64,000 nt of DNA from Ophiura sarsii (GCA_035610835.1 CM069452.1:72450919-72514918), one strand, 5' to 3'. Counted from the first letter of the stretch, positions 46,461 through 58,477 are shown. Numbers and translations are program-made. The notes: a model not told the origin generated them from the letters alone.

Positions 46461-47301
46461 CCATGTATACCGCCCTCTAAATTCGCCAGTCCAATCCAGT
46501 TAAGGTTTGTCCGGCAAAAACCTAGACAATCCAAGTGAGGCTACACAGAGCTTGGACACAGTTTCGTCCGAGCTTAGCCTCTCAACAAGCTCTTTCATTG
46601 TAGTTTTCAATTCGCAAGCCAACGCATCACCACACCTATCATTATGACTTTATATCCAATTAAATAGCTATGCAGTACATGCAGTAGTTGTAATGAAATA
46701 ATATATTCCATGTGAGGGGAAAATGCAACAAGCACCCACACACACATGAATGAATACACGTTGAACAACTAGCGTAAACAATAACAATAATAGCGTAAAT
46801 AAAGACTTGCATAAGTCTATAGAGGTTAGCAGACGACAGCTCTATTTCGATAGCTTCATCTCTGTTTCATACACTGATAGTTTTGATTTTATGCATTGAA
46901 TCATGTGTGTTAACGTGCAGCACCTGCTGCGAATGAGGTGGTTTTGGGGTTGTCGCGCTGGGTAAAAATGAGCGGTTTTTAGCGAGTTTTTGAAGTCTTG
47001 TCTTGCAAGTGTGGAACGGTAACAGTGTACACTTAGCATGCTTAGAAGACACGGACCACTACACTTCCCCGACGGCTTCAGGAAGCACACATTTGCCAGA
47101 AGACACAGACTCAGGATAAAAACTGTCTTCAATAGACTAATGGTCGGACATATGCGTGTTATATTACGTGTCTTCGTGGTGATATTTCATCGCGGGACAT
47201 CTTGCATTATTGCATATTATAGCCTTGTGTTATGAAGAACTGTAAATTCTTACAACTTACTTTACAGTCGTATAGGCTTGGTTTGCCATTCTTTGATTGC
47301 T
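46461..47301. other. Non-coding stretch
   Basis: No supported gene. A minus-strand frame at 47132-46842 reads like a secretory signal (VFILSLCLLANVC), but it begins at TTG and lacks an ATG upstream. Confidence 0.35.
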
Positions 47302-47339
47302 CTAACCGGTTTGCCTTGCAAGACATGACTTCAAAAAGT
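47302..47339 (-). CDS. Candidate terminal exon of the HEPN-OTU gene
   Basis: A strong acceptor (GTGTTTTTCAG|AC) is followed by 11 codons and a TAG stop at 47304-47302. The preceding OTU exon leaves one base (G), which with AC gives Asp, so the join would read IK-DFLKSCLARQTG-stop. The phase fits, but one in three random acceptors would fit too, and so short a tail has no motif to test. Other terminal exons remain possible. Confidence 0.2.
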
Positions 47340-47762
47340 CTGAAAAACACCATCAGTACCTCGAGAATAGAAGAGTAGGCCTATTACATAACCCTTAGGA
47401 GAGCCCAAAGTTATCTGCTTTGTAAAGTTCAAATTCTGCTTTGTAAATTCAACTTGCACCCGGGCTTGTGCCTTCTTCAATTTTCAATTGAGCTAAACAC
47501 ACATGCAGTGCACCCATGATAAGCATTTCTTTTAATTTTGAGTATTAAGACCAAGGCATAACGTGGCATAATATAATATTAATAACATCATCAAATCATC
47601 AAATTGTTTATCATCACTGCACCGTATAGCAGCCTCAGCGTTAATCCCATACTACAAAAGATATAATTTATAGGGGCTTTTCTTTTGTTCAGATCCGGTG
47701 AGTTAAGAACGCTGCAGAACGGTGTATGTTACAAAAAAACAGCCATATATTAATGATATGGT

Positions 47763-47828
47763 TGGATGAGGAATTGAACCCGGGATTCCTGCGTGGAAGC
47801 GCTAGAGCGTGGCCACTACGCTACACTA
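47763..47828 (-). ncRNA. tRNA-derived module
   Basis: On the minus strand, TGTAGCGTAGTGGCCACG (A-box-like) and CCCGGGTTCAATTCC (B-box-like) surround CGCTTCCACGC, as in a Gly-type tRNA. The acceptor ends do not pair, so it is more likely a SINE head or pseudogene than a working gene. Confidence 0.45.
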
Positions 47829-48693
47829 GACTAACTGTTTTGGCATAGTCGTTGATAAAGATATATTTAGTATGGAGTGATTCAAGCATCACATTTCGTA
47901 CGCGTTGATGATCCCCATACTTATTTCAAAATTAAAACAATGAATCGATTAGCATTTTAAACAATGAAAAATAAAATTGTTCATTAGGACTCCGTGTACA
48001 ATTACGTGACTTCGTTTTCGCGCTGATTTCATTAGACTGATGCAAAGTCTGCTATAACTGTATTGTACCGAACTATTAAAAGAGTAAGACTAATTACCTC
48101 TTATGGATTACGCACAGAAACAGTCATACACTTTATACACTAAGTTTCAAGCGGGCCGCTGCAACGTAGTCTAATTTAACTGGATTGACCTGGCGGTTTT
48201 TGAGGGCGTCCCAGCCCATATCAGTGCGACTTTCAAAAAGAGTGACCCCTCCTTAGTTTAATTCCTCTATGCCGGTGTTTAATAATGGTTATCACGTCGT
48301 GCTAGAAAGTGCTCTCTTACTTCCACACATTCCGGCTGCCTCTTCCGAATCCATATTACCGGATCATCAGCCCACAATCCCAATAAAGATAATGTTACAA
48401 ACTTAAATAATGCTTTGAGTGATCATTCCTAGTCCGTGCATTGTCAAATAGTGAGGAGTAACACCACACGCCCACGCCATCATCAGTTGCAGTTGCCTTG
48501 ACCGCTCGCTACCACCGACGGAAGAAAGAAGAAGCCGGAAGAGTTGCGGAAGAAAGTCTCGCCATTCGCCACAATAATGATAACATAACATTAAATGTGT
48601 GGTTTAGTTACAAGACTTGACGAACTAACAAGTTACTGTGAAACTTGAAAAGCCATACACATTTTTGTAAAGGTAACCTATGGTAACACATAC

Positions 48694-48979
48694 CTTTTAT
48701 CTGCAAACTAATGTAGTGGTTCTCCCAGATATGACCTAATAGTAGAGGCGTCTCGGTTGCATATTTCTGGTCCGCAATTATCCAGCATAGATTGTCATCC
48801 TCTTGTCCTTGAGGTGAACTAGTCACAATAAGGAGATACCTCTGTAGCGTATGAGCCATAGCAAAGACAACAAGACTATCTGCCCATGATCCATCTTTAG
48901 CCATGTAGGTGAGGTACTCATCCCAATTTGCATGAAAAGACTCTATGTTATTCCTAAAGTCGATGAAACCGTCTAGACC
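48694..48979 (-). CDS. HEPN-OTU gene: exon with C-terminal half of OTU domain
   Basis: 286 bp from acceptor TTTTTCAG|GGT to donor AAAAG|GTATGT; it starts in phase 0 and ends in phase 1. It encodes GLDGFIDFRNNIESF, WDEYLTYMAKDGSWADSLVV, AHTLQRYLLIV and GHIWENHYISLQ. In OTU cysteine proteases the W-x2-Y/H-L...G-x-WAD block and the final E-N/C-H-Y motif, with the catalytic His, occur in this order, so this completes the fold begun in the exon at 53309-53032. OTU enzymes cleave ubiquitin or ubiquitin-like chains; substrate and linkage cannot be read from the sequence. The intron to the previous exon holds repeat R1 copy 2 and a large foldback. Confidence 0.85.
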
Positions 48980-49056
48980 CTGAAAAATAATTATTGATAA
49001 TGTCAAGAAATGTTAATATCACTACAAAGATATACACAAAAGGAACACTAGGGGAA

Positions 49057-49150
49057 GCAGTAGCGTAGCTAGGTTTTTCATAGGGGGGTAGCAAAAAAAG
49101 GAAGGACTTCCATAATGTCAACTTTTTAGAACTGCCGCCGAGTGGGGAGG
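49057..49150 (+). mobile_element. hAT-like end fragment
   Basis: CAGTAGCGTAGCTAGG followed by a T run and GGGGGG resembles the left end of the elements at 14640 and 30981. No right end was found, so it is a fragment. Confidence 0.5.
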
Positions 49151-49712
49151 TAGGCCTAAGCTGTCGAGTCATAAACTGTCAAGTAAGAGAAATTGAAATC
49201 GATAACCGACAGTACCAATCAAAACCAACACAACTCAAATAAAATGTATTAGGGGACAGTAGACTAGCCCCTCGCATCCCCATCCCCCAAATGCCTTATT
49301 CCATCTTACTTACTCCTATCCAAGCAGTTAGGATCTAGGGTCATGGCTACATGTAGTGTAATGTAGTAATATGATTAGGGTTGAATTACATCTTGCTCCT
49401 GTGCCACGTGTTACAACAAATATATATATTTTCAGTCTTGCATTTGATTGCAAGATTGCAAGACTGAACGTTTTTTCACAGAATTTGAATTTACATACAG
49501 TGGATAGATTAATGGCAAAATGGTCTATTTATCGGTACAATCTTTCATTTTGCGCAACCGTAATCACTCGGGTTAGACTGAATTAAGAAACATAAACCTT
49601 TGGCATGAAAGACTTTTAAAATATACCTAGACAAACCCTTTCTTGCTTCATTATCACCTTTAACAGATCTAAACTCTGGCATAGCAAGAGTCGATGGTGC
49701 TCATATAGGGTC

Positions 49713-50413
49713 ATGTTTGTTTTACCTCGGCACCCATAAAAGGTGGTTTTGTTACAATCTAATCATTTTTTGTACTTCGGCTATTGTATTTGTGTAACCC
49801 TCTATACGCGATCGACTTGTGTTTGGACTTATTTTAACGGCAATTTAATCTCCTTTAATAATCTGAAGAGAGACAAAATCCATCACCTTTGATTAAATTA
49901 ATACAGCTCGTTAAAGCATAATTAGTCAGGGTGGTTGAGGAAGTGGAGGAGGAGGAAGTGGAGGAGGAAGTGGAGGAGGAGGAAGTGGAGGAGGAGGAAG
50001 TGGAGGAGGAGGAAGTGGAGGAGGAGGAAGTGGAGGAGGAGGAAGTGGAGGAGGAGGAGGAGATAATTGTCTAATAATGGGTGAAAATGGACCGTTTTCC
50101 TGTAATAGAGCATTATAATTCTAAGTATTATGTCAGTTTAGTTCTAAATGATGCAACAATGCTTTACATCATTTACTTAACGTGTCAATTAAGCCAATCA
50201 ACTAATTTTCAAATCTGATTAACGAAGTAGGATGAACCATGTGCACATAGTCACAAATCCGTTTTTGTCAATGTTTCAAAAATGTCCTTGCAGGAAAATA
50301 GGAAAGAGTTATCAAGGCTTTGATTTTAATGTAAAAGCAATGAGCTCTAATTTGTATTTGCATAATTTAGTTATCTTTTCCATTATCTAAAAATTCATAT
50401 TTTGACCACCCTG
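49713..50413 (-). repeat. Dispersed repeat R1, copy 2
   Basis: Reverse complement of 3609-4187, from TTTACCTCGGCACCCATAAA to TATTTTGACCACCCTG. It lies in the OTU-gene intron. It differs from copy 1 mainly by a longer minisatellite at 49930-50062. No coding capacity. Confidence 0.8.
49930..50062. repeat. 15-bp minisatellite (GGAAGTGGAGGAGGA)
   Basis: About eight tandem units, pure purine plus T on the plus strand. The collinear place in R1 copy 1 (3946-3985) has only two to three units. The LLLHF-repeat open frame on the minus strand is a by-product. Confidence 0.9.
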
Positions 50414-51775
50414 AATGTTCCAAACGGAATCAACTCCATATATATAAGTGAAATAGGAGAAAAGCAACGTTTTTTAAATTAAGGATGTTGCACTTCTTTG
50501 ATTATGCTAATTTTCTGCCATATGAAAGATACCAGACGTGTAAGCTTAAAAGCAGGTTTGATTTCATTTTTTGATTTTCACTGTATTTCCTATGTCATTC
50601 TTTATTTTTGGAACATAAATGTTTCGACCAATTTTCAAAAACCACTTTACTAAACAATTGTTATTTTCAATTACTCAAGGTACTCCTGAAAGACATTATC
50701 AAATCACATTGAAAACAGAAAACCGCATTCAACTACCTCTTCAACTTTCTAAATTATGAAATTTTGTTTTTTCTTGAAAAAACTGAAAATTTGGACAATT
50801 TGCCACATTTTTTGAAATAACAGCACTTCTGTTTGGGTGCTATTTCAAAAGCTATTGTCCCATACATTTTACATTTTACGTTTTCTTCATTGCATTGCAT
50901 TAAGGACTTTCCTATCAATGTTTTACCATGATAAAAGAACCATATTTCTACCATTTTGGCTTACAAAATAGTGAATTATATTCAAATTTCCGGAAACTTC
51001 CGGAAATTACGGGACATTTCCGGAAATTACCGGAGGCCATAACTTTTGACCCGATCATGCAAAAGATGTAGTACAAAGTTTAAAAGATGTATTTCGTAAC
51101 TCTCTTTCATATTCTGCACCTAACTCAATTTCGACGAAAAGTGGAGTTGATTCCTTTTGGAATAGAGCTCTTCATATATATTTCCTAATAAGCTGAAAAA
51201 TTAATTTTGTATATGGCTGGATGGGTAATTTACTCAATTACAGCAAAAACATTTCTAGCCTTTAAATAGGTCCTGCATTTTTTATGCAATGGAGGGAAAA
51301 AAAGAAAATTATCATTTTGTATACAATTTTAATTGTTAGACCCTGTATAATGTTTAGGTCACCCGACCGTCACCGTGTATATTTGATCTTGAGTTACCAT
51401 ATTTTCAATCCCTAGATTATAAGCTTTCAAAATATATATGGTTTCATACACTTTAGATGTAAACATGTTGATATATTCTACTGAAACTGCGAAAGGAGGT
51501 TTATTTCATGAAATAGACTCATGTAACACAAATGTAGCCCAGGTTGAAAAACACGACCATAGGGGAAGGATAGATTCTTGTGCACCCTTTAGCTGGGGAG
51601 CGGAGGCCCATTTTTAGGTTTTTTTGGTCCCGGTATGCTGGCACAGGGAGACATATACCAAAATGTTCCTTGAAGTCTGTAGCATACAACCTAGGTGGAC
51701 ATCCTTGCCAACTTGGATGTTAAGTTGACCTTTGACCTCGATTTAGGGTCAAAGTTCACATGTGTTTCAATGGGA
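50414..51775. other. Intronic stretch of the HEPN-OTU gene
   Basis: No exon-like frame was seen. A cluster of TTCCGGAAA words lies at 50989-51042 (TTTCCGGAAAC, TTCCGGAAATTAC twice). The rest is AT-rich. Confidence 0.4.
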
Positions 51776-51779
51776 CGTC

Positions 51780-52485
51780 AAAACTTTAATTTAACATGGG
51801 AAAAAACTTTAAAAACAATATATTGACCATACAAAGTATATCATATTGTTGCGCTGACTGTTTAGAACAAAAAAGTCAATCACAACTTTAATTGTCGATC
51901 AATACTTTTTGACCTATGGCCTTTTGAAAATAATGACATGTCAGCAAAATCGGCCATTTTTTACCGTTTTTCACGAAATTGGCCAAAACTGACATGTAAT
52001 CATTATTTTCAAAATATTGTTGGCCCTTGGATGATCGGAATACTTCTAATATTGCTGGTTAATAGACCACTTTGATTTTAAGACAAAAATCTACCGGCAA
52101 TGCAGTTTCCATAGCAACCACCATTTATGTCTAAATTTTCCTCCATTTTTGACATTTTAGAGGCCATGACAACAGCACACCATTGATGTTCGAAATTTAG
52201 TACATTGATATACCAACCTTAAAACATGGTTTATCATTTCTCAATGAGTTACAATATTTTTTTAAAGGAGAAAAAAGTGGAATTTTGGCAGAATTGGTGA
52301 AAAATAGCCATAAATGGCCTATTTTTGATGACTAGTCATTTTCAAAAGGTCATAAGTCAAAAAATATTGATCGATAATCAAAGTTGTGATTAACGTTTTT
52401 GCTCTTAACAGTCAGCCCAACAATATGATATACTCTTTGTGGTCAATAATTTTTTTTAAATTTTTCAAACCGACCCATTTTGGGG
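51780..52485. repeat. Large intronic inverted repeat
   Basis: The left arm (51795-51930: AACAATATATTGACCATACA, GTATATCATATTGTTG, ATCACAACTTTAATTGTCGA, GGCCTTTTGAAAAT) recurs as reverse complement in 52335-52475. A second, inner pair, AAAATAATGACATGTCAG and CTGACATGTAATCATTATTT (51928 and 51991), is nested. It is probably an old foldback transposon. Confidence 0.75.
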
Positions 52486-53031
52486 GAAATTGGTGAAAAG
52501 AATTTTCACATTCAAATAGATACCGAAAACAAATTTTGAATGTCAAATTACAGTGTCAACATTTTTGAGATTTTATGTTATTATTTTATGTTAATTTAGA
52601 ATGGCAAAAAGTAAAAAAAGGTTAAAAAATTAAAAAAGGTCCATTTACCCGTAGAACAGGTTTATTTTGTTCATGGCCTAACTATCAATTTTCTAATTTG
52701 AGCACCCCTAAAAATCTAAGGACATAAAAAACTATGATAAATAAAAACATTGACACTTTAAAAAAAAAATTATAATTATAGTTTTATTTTTCAGTTACCT
52801 CTAATCAACTGATACACAGCCATTATCCTTGAAGTCCTTTGCACAGAACTGTGTAGTTTATTTGTTGCTTTTTTATTGAAAGTATACGTGACCGTACCCT
52901 CACAATACTTGTCCCAATGTGTATGAAAATGGCAGGGTACTCAATCGTTTAGCAAACACCAGGATGGTGTGCTATACCTTTTAGCATTTTATTTTCCAAA
53001 TTTGACTATATATAACTCTTTTTGTAATTAC

Positions 53032-53309
53032 CTGTACCGTTGGGTTGCTTCTTAGATAATCCACCACAGACTTCCTCAGTTGAGTTGCCGTTTGATCGAT
53101 ACCAAGGATTGAAAGTTGGTCAGATATTACATGGAAAAAGCAGTTCCCATCTTTTGGAATATCACTACGGTTCTCCAAACCAGCTTTCTCGTAGTTAGAT
53201 TCAAGACGCTTTTGAGCATCCCATTCCACGGAGATCATAGGTGTCTGTGCATTCTCACGGGTCTTTGATATAACAGTATTAATGTCATTTGGATCGGTGC
53301 ACATTAGAC
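53032..53309 (-). CDS. HEPN-OTU gene: exon with linker and OTU catalytic Cys
   Basis: 278 bp from acceptor TATTGCAG|GT to donor GTACAG|GTAATT. The two leading bases complete a Gly codon with the G left by the previous exon, and the exon ends in phase 0. It encodes a polar linker (DPNDINTVISKTRENA) and then RSDIPKDGNCFFHVISDQLS with ATQLRKSVVDYLRSNPT. D-G-N-C-x-F is the OTU catalytic-cysteine signature, and the R-x2-V-x2-Y-L helix follows as in the family. A Met 25 bp upstream of the acceptor is within the intron and should not be used as a start. Confidence 0.88.
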
Positions 53310-55365
53310 CTGCAATAAATTTTGAAAAGTTCATTTAAATAGTAAGGGACATGGGCAACTAAATTAAAGTAATTGATATAATACTGAAACAGATTTGTTG
53401 ATGAAAACGTTAAACTTTTTACAGATTGCTATGAATAATTTACAATTTACAGGTATGCATCCACTTTCCTAGTAAAAATACAGACACGTCTGGAATAGGT
53501 CGTCTGCTATAAAAAAAAAAGGAAACGTAGCTTCCTTGTTAAGGAGTATAAAGAATGATAACAATTATACACGACTTCATTTACATATTATATGAAGGTG
53601 TTCATATTGCAGCTAAATGCACCAATTTTATTTGCAAGTGGGCTAGCTTAGATCCAGTCGGTCTTAGTATTTTTGGATGTTTTCAGCTTATTTTAAAACT
53701 TGATCTCAACTGACCTTTGACCTTAATATGTGACCTTTGACCTCATTGACATATGAAGGATCAAATCAACAGAAACAAATGCCAATATTAATTATTATAT
53801 GATGCACAATTATTGTGAAAAGCATATACACTTCCTTACCATATACATCTAAGGCCTTCCATGATCCATTGTTTACACTCAGCAGTCCTTGTTTGTAGAT
53901 TGCACTAGTGTGGCTGTTGTGAAGTTAGTCGGATTTTGTAAATGTGTTCAGAATTCTGCTACCAAACACACATTACATGACACACACTCCAGTCCATGCA
54001 CTGCACAACACAGAGCCAAAATTAATTACACATTTTTAACAAACTCTGCAGTCATTCTAGAAACAGAAAAGTTGCAGTGTAATTCCTGAACAACATGTTT
54101 TTTCCATACAAATGATAACTACCTGGGTTCCTTTTATTTAACTGCCAATTTTGAATTTTCATCTGACAAATCGTAACAACTGACAACAGTCGAGTTGATA
54201 AATTTCAAAATTGTGTAACAGGAAGTGTGTATGTTGCACTCTGGGTAAAAAGCAGAGCTAGAAAAAGTACATGGTTTTTAATTTCAACTCTCATATTTGG
54301 TTGCCAAACTAACAATTTAACATTAAAAATAAAAATAAAACTAGTTGGTTACATTATATTATACTCCTACCTTTCTTTTGGATTATTAAGACCACGGTTT
54401 CAAATGAAAAGATGTAAAAACTATAAATTAAAAGTTGGAATAACTTCTAGAAACACTGTCAACAATATAATCGCTGCTCTAGCTGCACTGTACTGCTAGA
54501 TCATCATATTCGTGGTAATTAGATGGATTTTTGAACCTTTTTGATGACAGTTACGACAGATAAAATTGCAAAAATAGGAAAAAGATGACCTCCTGAAACG
54601 ATAGCTTAGATGGTAGAAGATCAAGATGAGATATTATTGCGAAAAAAGTATGAAGTAGTTACGCAGGCATCGATGGTCCATGGATGACTGAGGAATTCGA
54701 CAGTTCTGCATCGTGTGTCATGTGTGACTGGCCTGAAATAAATTCAAAGACCGTGTGTATTTTCATAATGATATACGGCTTTGTTATTAATTCATGTTGA
54801 TCACGCACTTACGTCAAGTGAAGAATCAGGGCTCAACTTACTATTTTCATCATTTCATGGAATCATGACATAATCCCGATCAATCAAATCAAAGTAAGAA
54901 ATTCAAATTGAAATTAATAAATAAACATGTCATACATGATAAATAAATGATCTATTTTTTAGGCCTACAAATTATTGAAATAAATGTGAATATTCTCAGA
55001 TTTTCTGCAAATTAAAAATATATCTGTTCAAAAGGTTCTAAACCCACATCGGATCTAGACTATGAACCATTGAGTCTTTGTGAGTTGTAAATTAAGAAAG
55101 TTATTATATACTTCAAGGGAATTCACCCCGATTTTAACAAGTACATCTTTCCCGTCAAACATCTTCAAGCATGGCGTTCTCATCCATCTTTAATCTTACA
55201 TCGCGTCCGAGTTAATTACGGGTAGGACATCCTCCATCCTTCAAGATTTTTCATCAATTTGGATATCTATATATCTCTGTCTCTGTCAGAGTCTGACTTT
55301 TTCATCAATTTGGCTAACAAATGCAGCTGAATAGGGATGGGCCACAGGGTTAACCTAACCAATAA
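53310..55365. other. Intronic stretch without recognised features
   Basis: No in-phase exon, RNA gene or transposon end seen. The frames near 53889 and 54227 have no motifs. Confidence 0.4.
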
Positions 55366-55369
55366 TTGG

Positions 55370-56065
55370 GCAATATGATCGCAAAATTACAAGCATGCAT
55401 AATAAGATCGTTTTGAAAACTCTCCAAAATACGATCATAATCCTGAAATATGATTGTAAAATTACAAGCATAATTATGGTCGTTTTGAAAATGGTTTTTA
55501 AAACGATCATATTATGGTCGTAATTTTACGACCATATTTTCACGATTATGATCGTATTCTAAAATTACGACCATAATATGGTCGTTTTGAAAAACGATCA
55601 AAAAATACGATCATAATTGTGAATTATGGTCGTAATATTACGACCATAATATGGTCGTTTTGAAAAACGATCAAAAAATACGATCATAATTGTGAATTAT
55701 GGTCGTAATATTACGACCATAATATGGTCGTTTTGAAAAACGATCAAAAAATACGATCATAATTGTGAATTATGGTCGTAATATTTATGGTCGTAATATT
55801 ACGACCATAATATGGTCGTTTTGAAAACGATCAAAAAAACGATCATAATTGTGAATTATGGTCGTAATATTACGACCATAATATGGTCGTTTTGAAAACG
55901 ATCAAAAATACGACCAAAAATCATGAAATGTGGTCGTAAAATTACGACCATAATATGGTCGTATCGAAACACGCGATCATAAGCGATCATAATTATGGTT
56001 GTAACGATCTAAATTAGATCGTTACGACCATAATTATGATCGTTACGATCATAATATGATCGCGT
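55370..56065. repeat. Palindromic satellite array, 73-bp unit
   Basis: The core units start at about 55621, 55694 and 55767, with diverged units on both sides. Each contains the perfect 18-bp palindrome GGTCGTAATATTACGACC, then ATAATATGGTCGTTTTGAAA, CGATCAAAAAATACGATCAT and AATTGTGAATTAT. Nearly every word has its complement within the unit, so the array can form multiple hairpins. ACTCTCCAAAA-type words flank it at 55417 and 56087-56235. Confidence 0.9.
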
Positions 56066-57082
56066 CTTTTTTATAAGGGCAGTTAGCTGTTTTGGAGAGT
56101 TACCCGATGGTTCTCCAGAAACCTGGTTACTATCCAAAACACTCTCCAAAAACTTAAACTCGGCCAGCAATCCCCGAAAAGCTCTCCACAACTTATTGTT
56201 GAAATAAGACATCTAAAACACTCTCCAAAACTGATACTTCAACTGACAGGTCAACCGACAGATCAAAATTCAACTGCAAAATGGCAGTTGAAAAGGAGAG
56301 AAGAGAAAGTGTGTGCCGTGTTGGTATTGGGGAATATAGTGGAGTGAACACATAGGCCTACCCAATTAATGTAATAGTGTGCACCATACGAGTATGTGTG
56401 TTGGATACTTTCTTGTCAACAGGTAAGAATGATTTATTTTGAGTTTGCACACCAGGAAAGAAGATATCAGAAAACGTAAAATAAGCTTATTTAAATTTGT
56501 TGTTAAATTTGTTGTGTGTTTTGTTATTCAGGTCAAACTTGTACATCATCAAGCTGCCTAAGAGTGAAATATGTATAAGGGATTTACATGTGTGGCTGTT
56601 TATGGAATGAAGAAATTGGATTCTTTCCAAGTCATTCAAATTGATCCATTTGCATTGAAGTTAGTTTTAATAATTGCCCAACACGCATACACTACCAAAC
56701 CCTATCCTACTACTGGTACCATGCAATTGCCCAGTCTACCTTACGCCACGCGTCGCTCCAGCAGTATCAAATTGCGATTTAACTTTTTTTTAAATGGCCT
56801 AACCTGTACAGATCTTTGCCTTTCCCCCGATCCACCACACCAAATATCTCATCGTTTAAAATGATATTGGGGTACGAAACCTGCTGCCGGCAGCTTAGCG
56901 CAGTGGTTATAGATGCGGCGGTGGTGTACTCTTGATTTATAATTATTTTGAGTCACATAACAATAAGAAGGCTGTTCTTTCCTCTCCATTACTCCCTATT
57001 TGAAGTGTTTTGCTAAACCAGTTTAACCTTATTGCACTGAGATACAGACATGTAATTGTCAGCAAAATTACTACTTCTATAC
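56066..57082. other. Intronic stretch; weak tRNA A-box-like fragment
   Basis: No exon with fitting phase was identified. CAGCTTAGCGCAGTGGTTAT at 56889-56909 resembles a pol III A box, but no B box follows, so it may be a SINE remnant. Confidence 0.35.
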
Positions 57083-57461
57083 CTTGTTTCTTCAACGTGG
57101 TCATGGCATCTGGTGCAATCGTAAGGTCCTCCATCATCCCCGACAAACGTCGTATCTCATCAGAATGGTTTTCGCCAACCTCCCGAATCTTGCTAATATC
57201 CTCCCGATTCTTGTTAATAGCAGTCATCATGGCAGTGAATTCTGACTGTATAGCGCAAAACCGCTTCTCTGTAGCTGCAATCTGACTAGCTGATTGCTTA
57301 GCTTCTTCGTTAACTTTGCTCAGTAACGCATGGAAGTTGTTCTGGATGCCTTGGATGTCATCTTGGCTGGGTTTATCGCTAGAGAGAATCTGCATTTCCA
57401 ACTGAAAATTTGCAAATGCAGACAACACCATTTCAGGATCAACTAGTTTGACGTCTCGGAT
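57083..57461 (-). CDS. HEPN-OTU gene: coiled-coil exon
   Basis: 379 bp from acceptor TTGTTGACAG|ATC to donor ACAAG|GTATAG, starting in phase 0 and ending in phase 1. It encodes IRDVKLVDPEMVLSAFANFQ and then about 90 residues with hydrophobic heptads (IQNNFHALLSKVNEEAKQSA, FTAMMTAINKNREDISKI, IRRLSGMMEDL), a probable coiled coil for oligomerisation. The first part completes the helical HEPN-like segment of the upstream exon (...EALNK-IRDVKLV...). The reading frame continues past the donor into intron sequence but loses its character there. Confidence 0.8.
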
Positions 57462-57899
57462 CTGTCAACAAAATAGAAAGAGCGAAGACAAAGTTAGTAG
57501 TACAAATAATGATAAAAGGTAACAATATCAACAACAACAACAATGACAACAACAACAACAACAAAAACAAAAATAAAACAGCAATAATAATTTACATGAG
57601 TCATGAAATTAAAGCTCATCACAAGAAAAGGATAAGACAGATAATTTGAGTAGAGATGAACCCCAGCTGAATAAAAATTATGACATTTAAATTAACCAGT
57701 TTATATGTTTACCTGAATTTTACCTTTAAACCCATTTATTTAACAAAAATATAATAAAAAGGGTCATTATTTTTTTTCTCTCAAGATGTGGAGAATGGGA
57801 CTTTATTTGGCGGCATCTCCATCATATCCACTAAAAGAATACCCCCCCCCCCCCCCAATAAAAGAAAGTAAATTATAATAATATATATATATATATATA
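57462..57899. other. Intronic stretch with CAA and AT microsatellites
   Basis: AACAACAACAACAATGACAA-type repeats lie at 57527-57566, a C run at 57842-57856, and an AT run at 57881-57898 directly before the Penelope-like fragment. Confidence 0.5.
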
Positions 57900-57901
57900 A
57901 G

Positions 57902-58477
57902 GGTTCACCATTAGCCAAGATCTTTAATCGGAATACGGTGAAACTTAGCTATTCATGCACCGAGAATGTCAAGTCCATCATCAGCGCTCACAATAAAAAA
58001 CTGTTGAAAACACCCGATACGGATTCAAACAACCGCTGCTGTAGTTGCCCCAAAAGTGCAAAGGCCAACTGCCCTCTTGATGGAAATTGTCTGGTGAAAA
58101 ACATTGTGTACAAAGCCACCGTCCAACCCACGTCATCCCCATCAATGGAATACATCGGTCTCACAAGCACCACCTTCAAGGAGAGACTTGGTAACCACAC
58201 CCACTCATTTAAGGATGAATCAAACTCTCTTGCATCGGAACTATCCAAATTCATCTGGAATCTAAAACGCAAAAAAGACCCATTCCACATCAAATGGTCC
58301 ATCATCCAACACGCGACTCCATACAACCCGGCCTCAAAGCGCTGCAACCTATGCATCGCGGAGAAGTTTCACATCATGACTGCACCCAGGATATGTACTC
58401 TAAACAAACGCTCGGAACTATACTCTATGTGCAGACACAAACGGAAACACAAACTCAATGCTTTTGGCGTAACGTAA
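57902..58477 (+). CDS. Penelope-like element: C-terminal GIY-YIG endonuclease part
   Basis: An open frame of 191 codons to the stop, with no own start because the reverse-transcriptase part is lost. It shows the linker SYSCTENVKSIISAHNKK, a Cys cluster (CCSCPKSAKANCPLDGNC), then the nuclease: IVYKAT for the GIY strand, MEYIGLT for YIG, and FKERLGNHTHSF with the catalytic Arg and the Penelope-specific N-H. A conserved LSKFIWNLK helix with W follows, and then RCNLCIAEKFHIM. This domain makes the target nick in complete elements. The remaining frame has no stops, so the copy is fairly young though incomplete. Confidence 0.92.
   Translation, partial: GSPLAKIFNRNTVKLSYSCTENVKSIISAHNKKLLKTPDTDSNNRCCSCPKSAKANCPLDGNCLVKNIVYKATVQPTSSPSMEYIGLTSTTFKERLGNHTHSFKDESNSLASELSKFIWNLKRKKDPFHIKWSIIQHATPYNPASKRCNLCIAEKFHIMTAPRICTLNKRSELYSMCRHKRKHKLNAFGVT

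Noticed and set aside
46842..47132. Secreted peptide with signal-like VFILSLCLLANVC
   Set aside because: The frame begins with TTG and has no upstream ATG; no exon structure supports it.
48403..48591. Next exon of the HEPN-OTU gene directly after 48694
   Set aside because: The frame has no acceptor in the required phase and no similarity to OTU or other domains.
49922..50113. LLLHF-repeat open frame
   Set aside because: By-product of the 15-bp minisatellite.
56009..56212. Minus-strand frame FNNKLWRAFRGLLAEFKFL
   Set aside because: It starts with ATG but is flanked by the repeated CTCTCCAAAA words of the palindromic array, has no splice signal in phase with neighbouring exons and no family resemblance.
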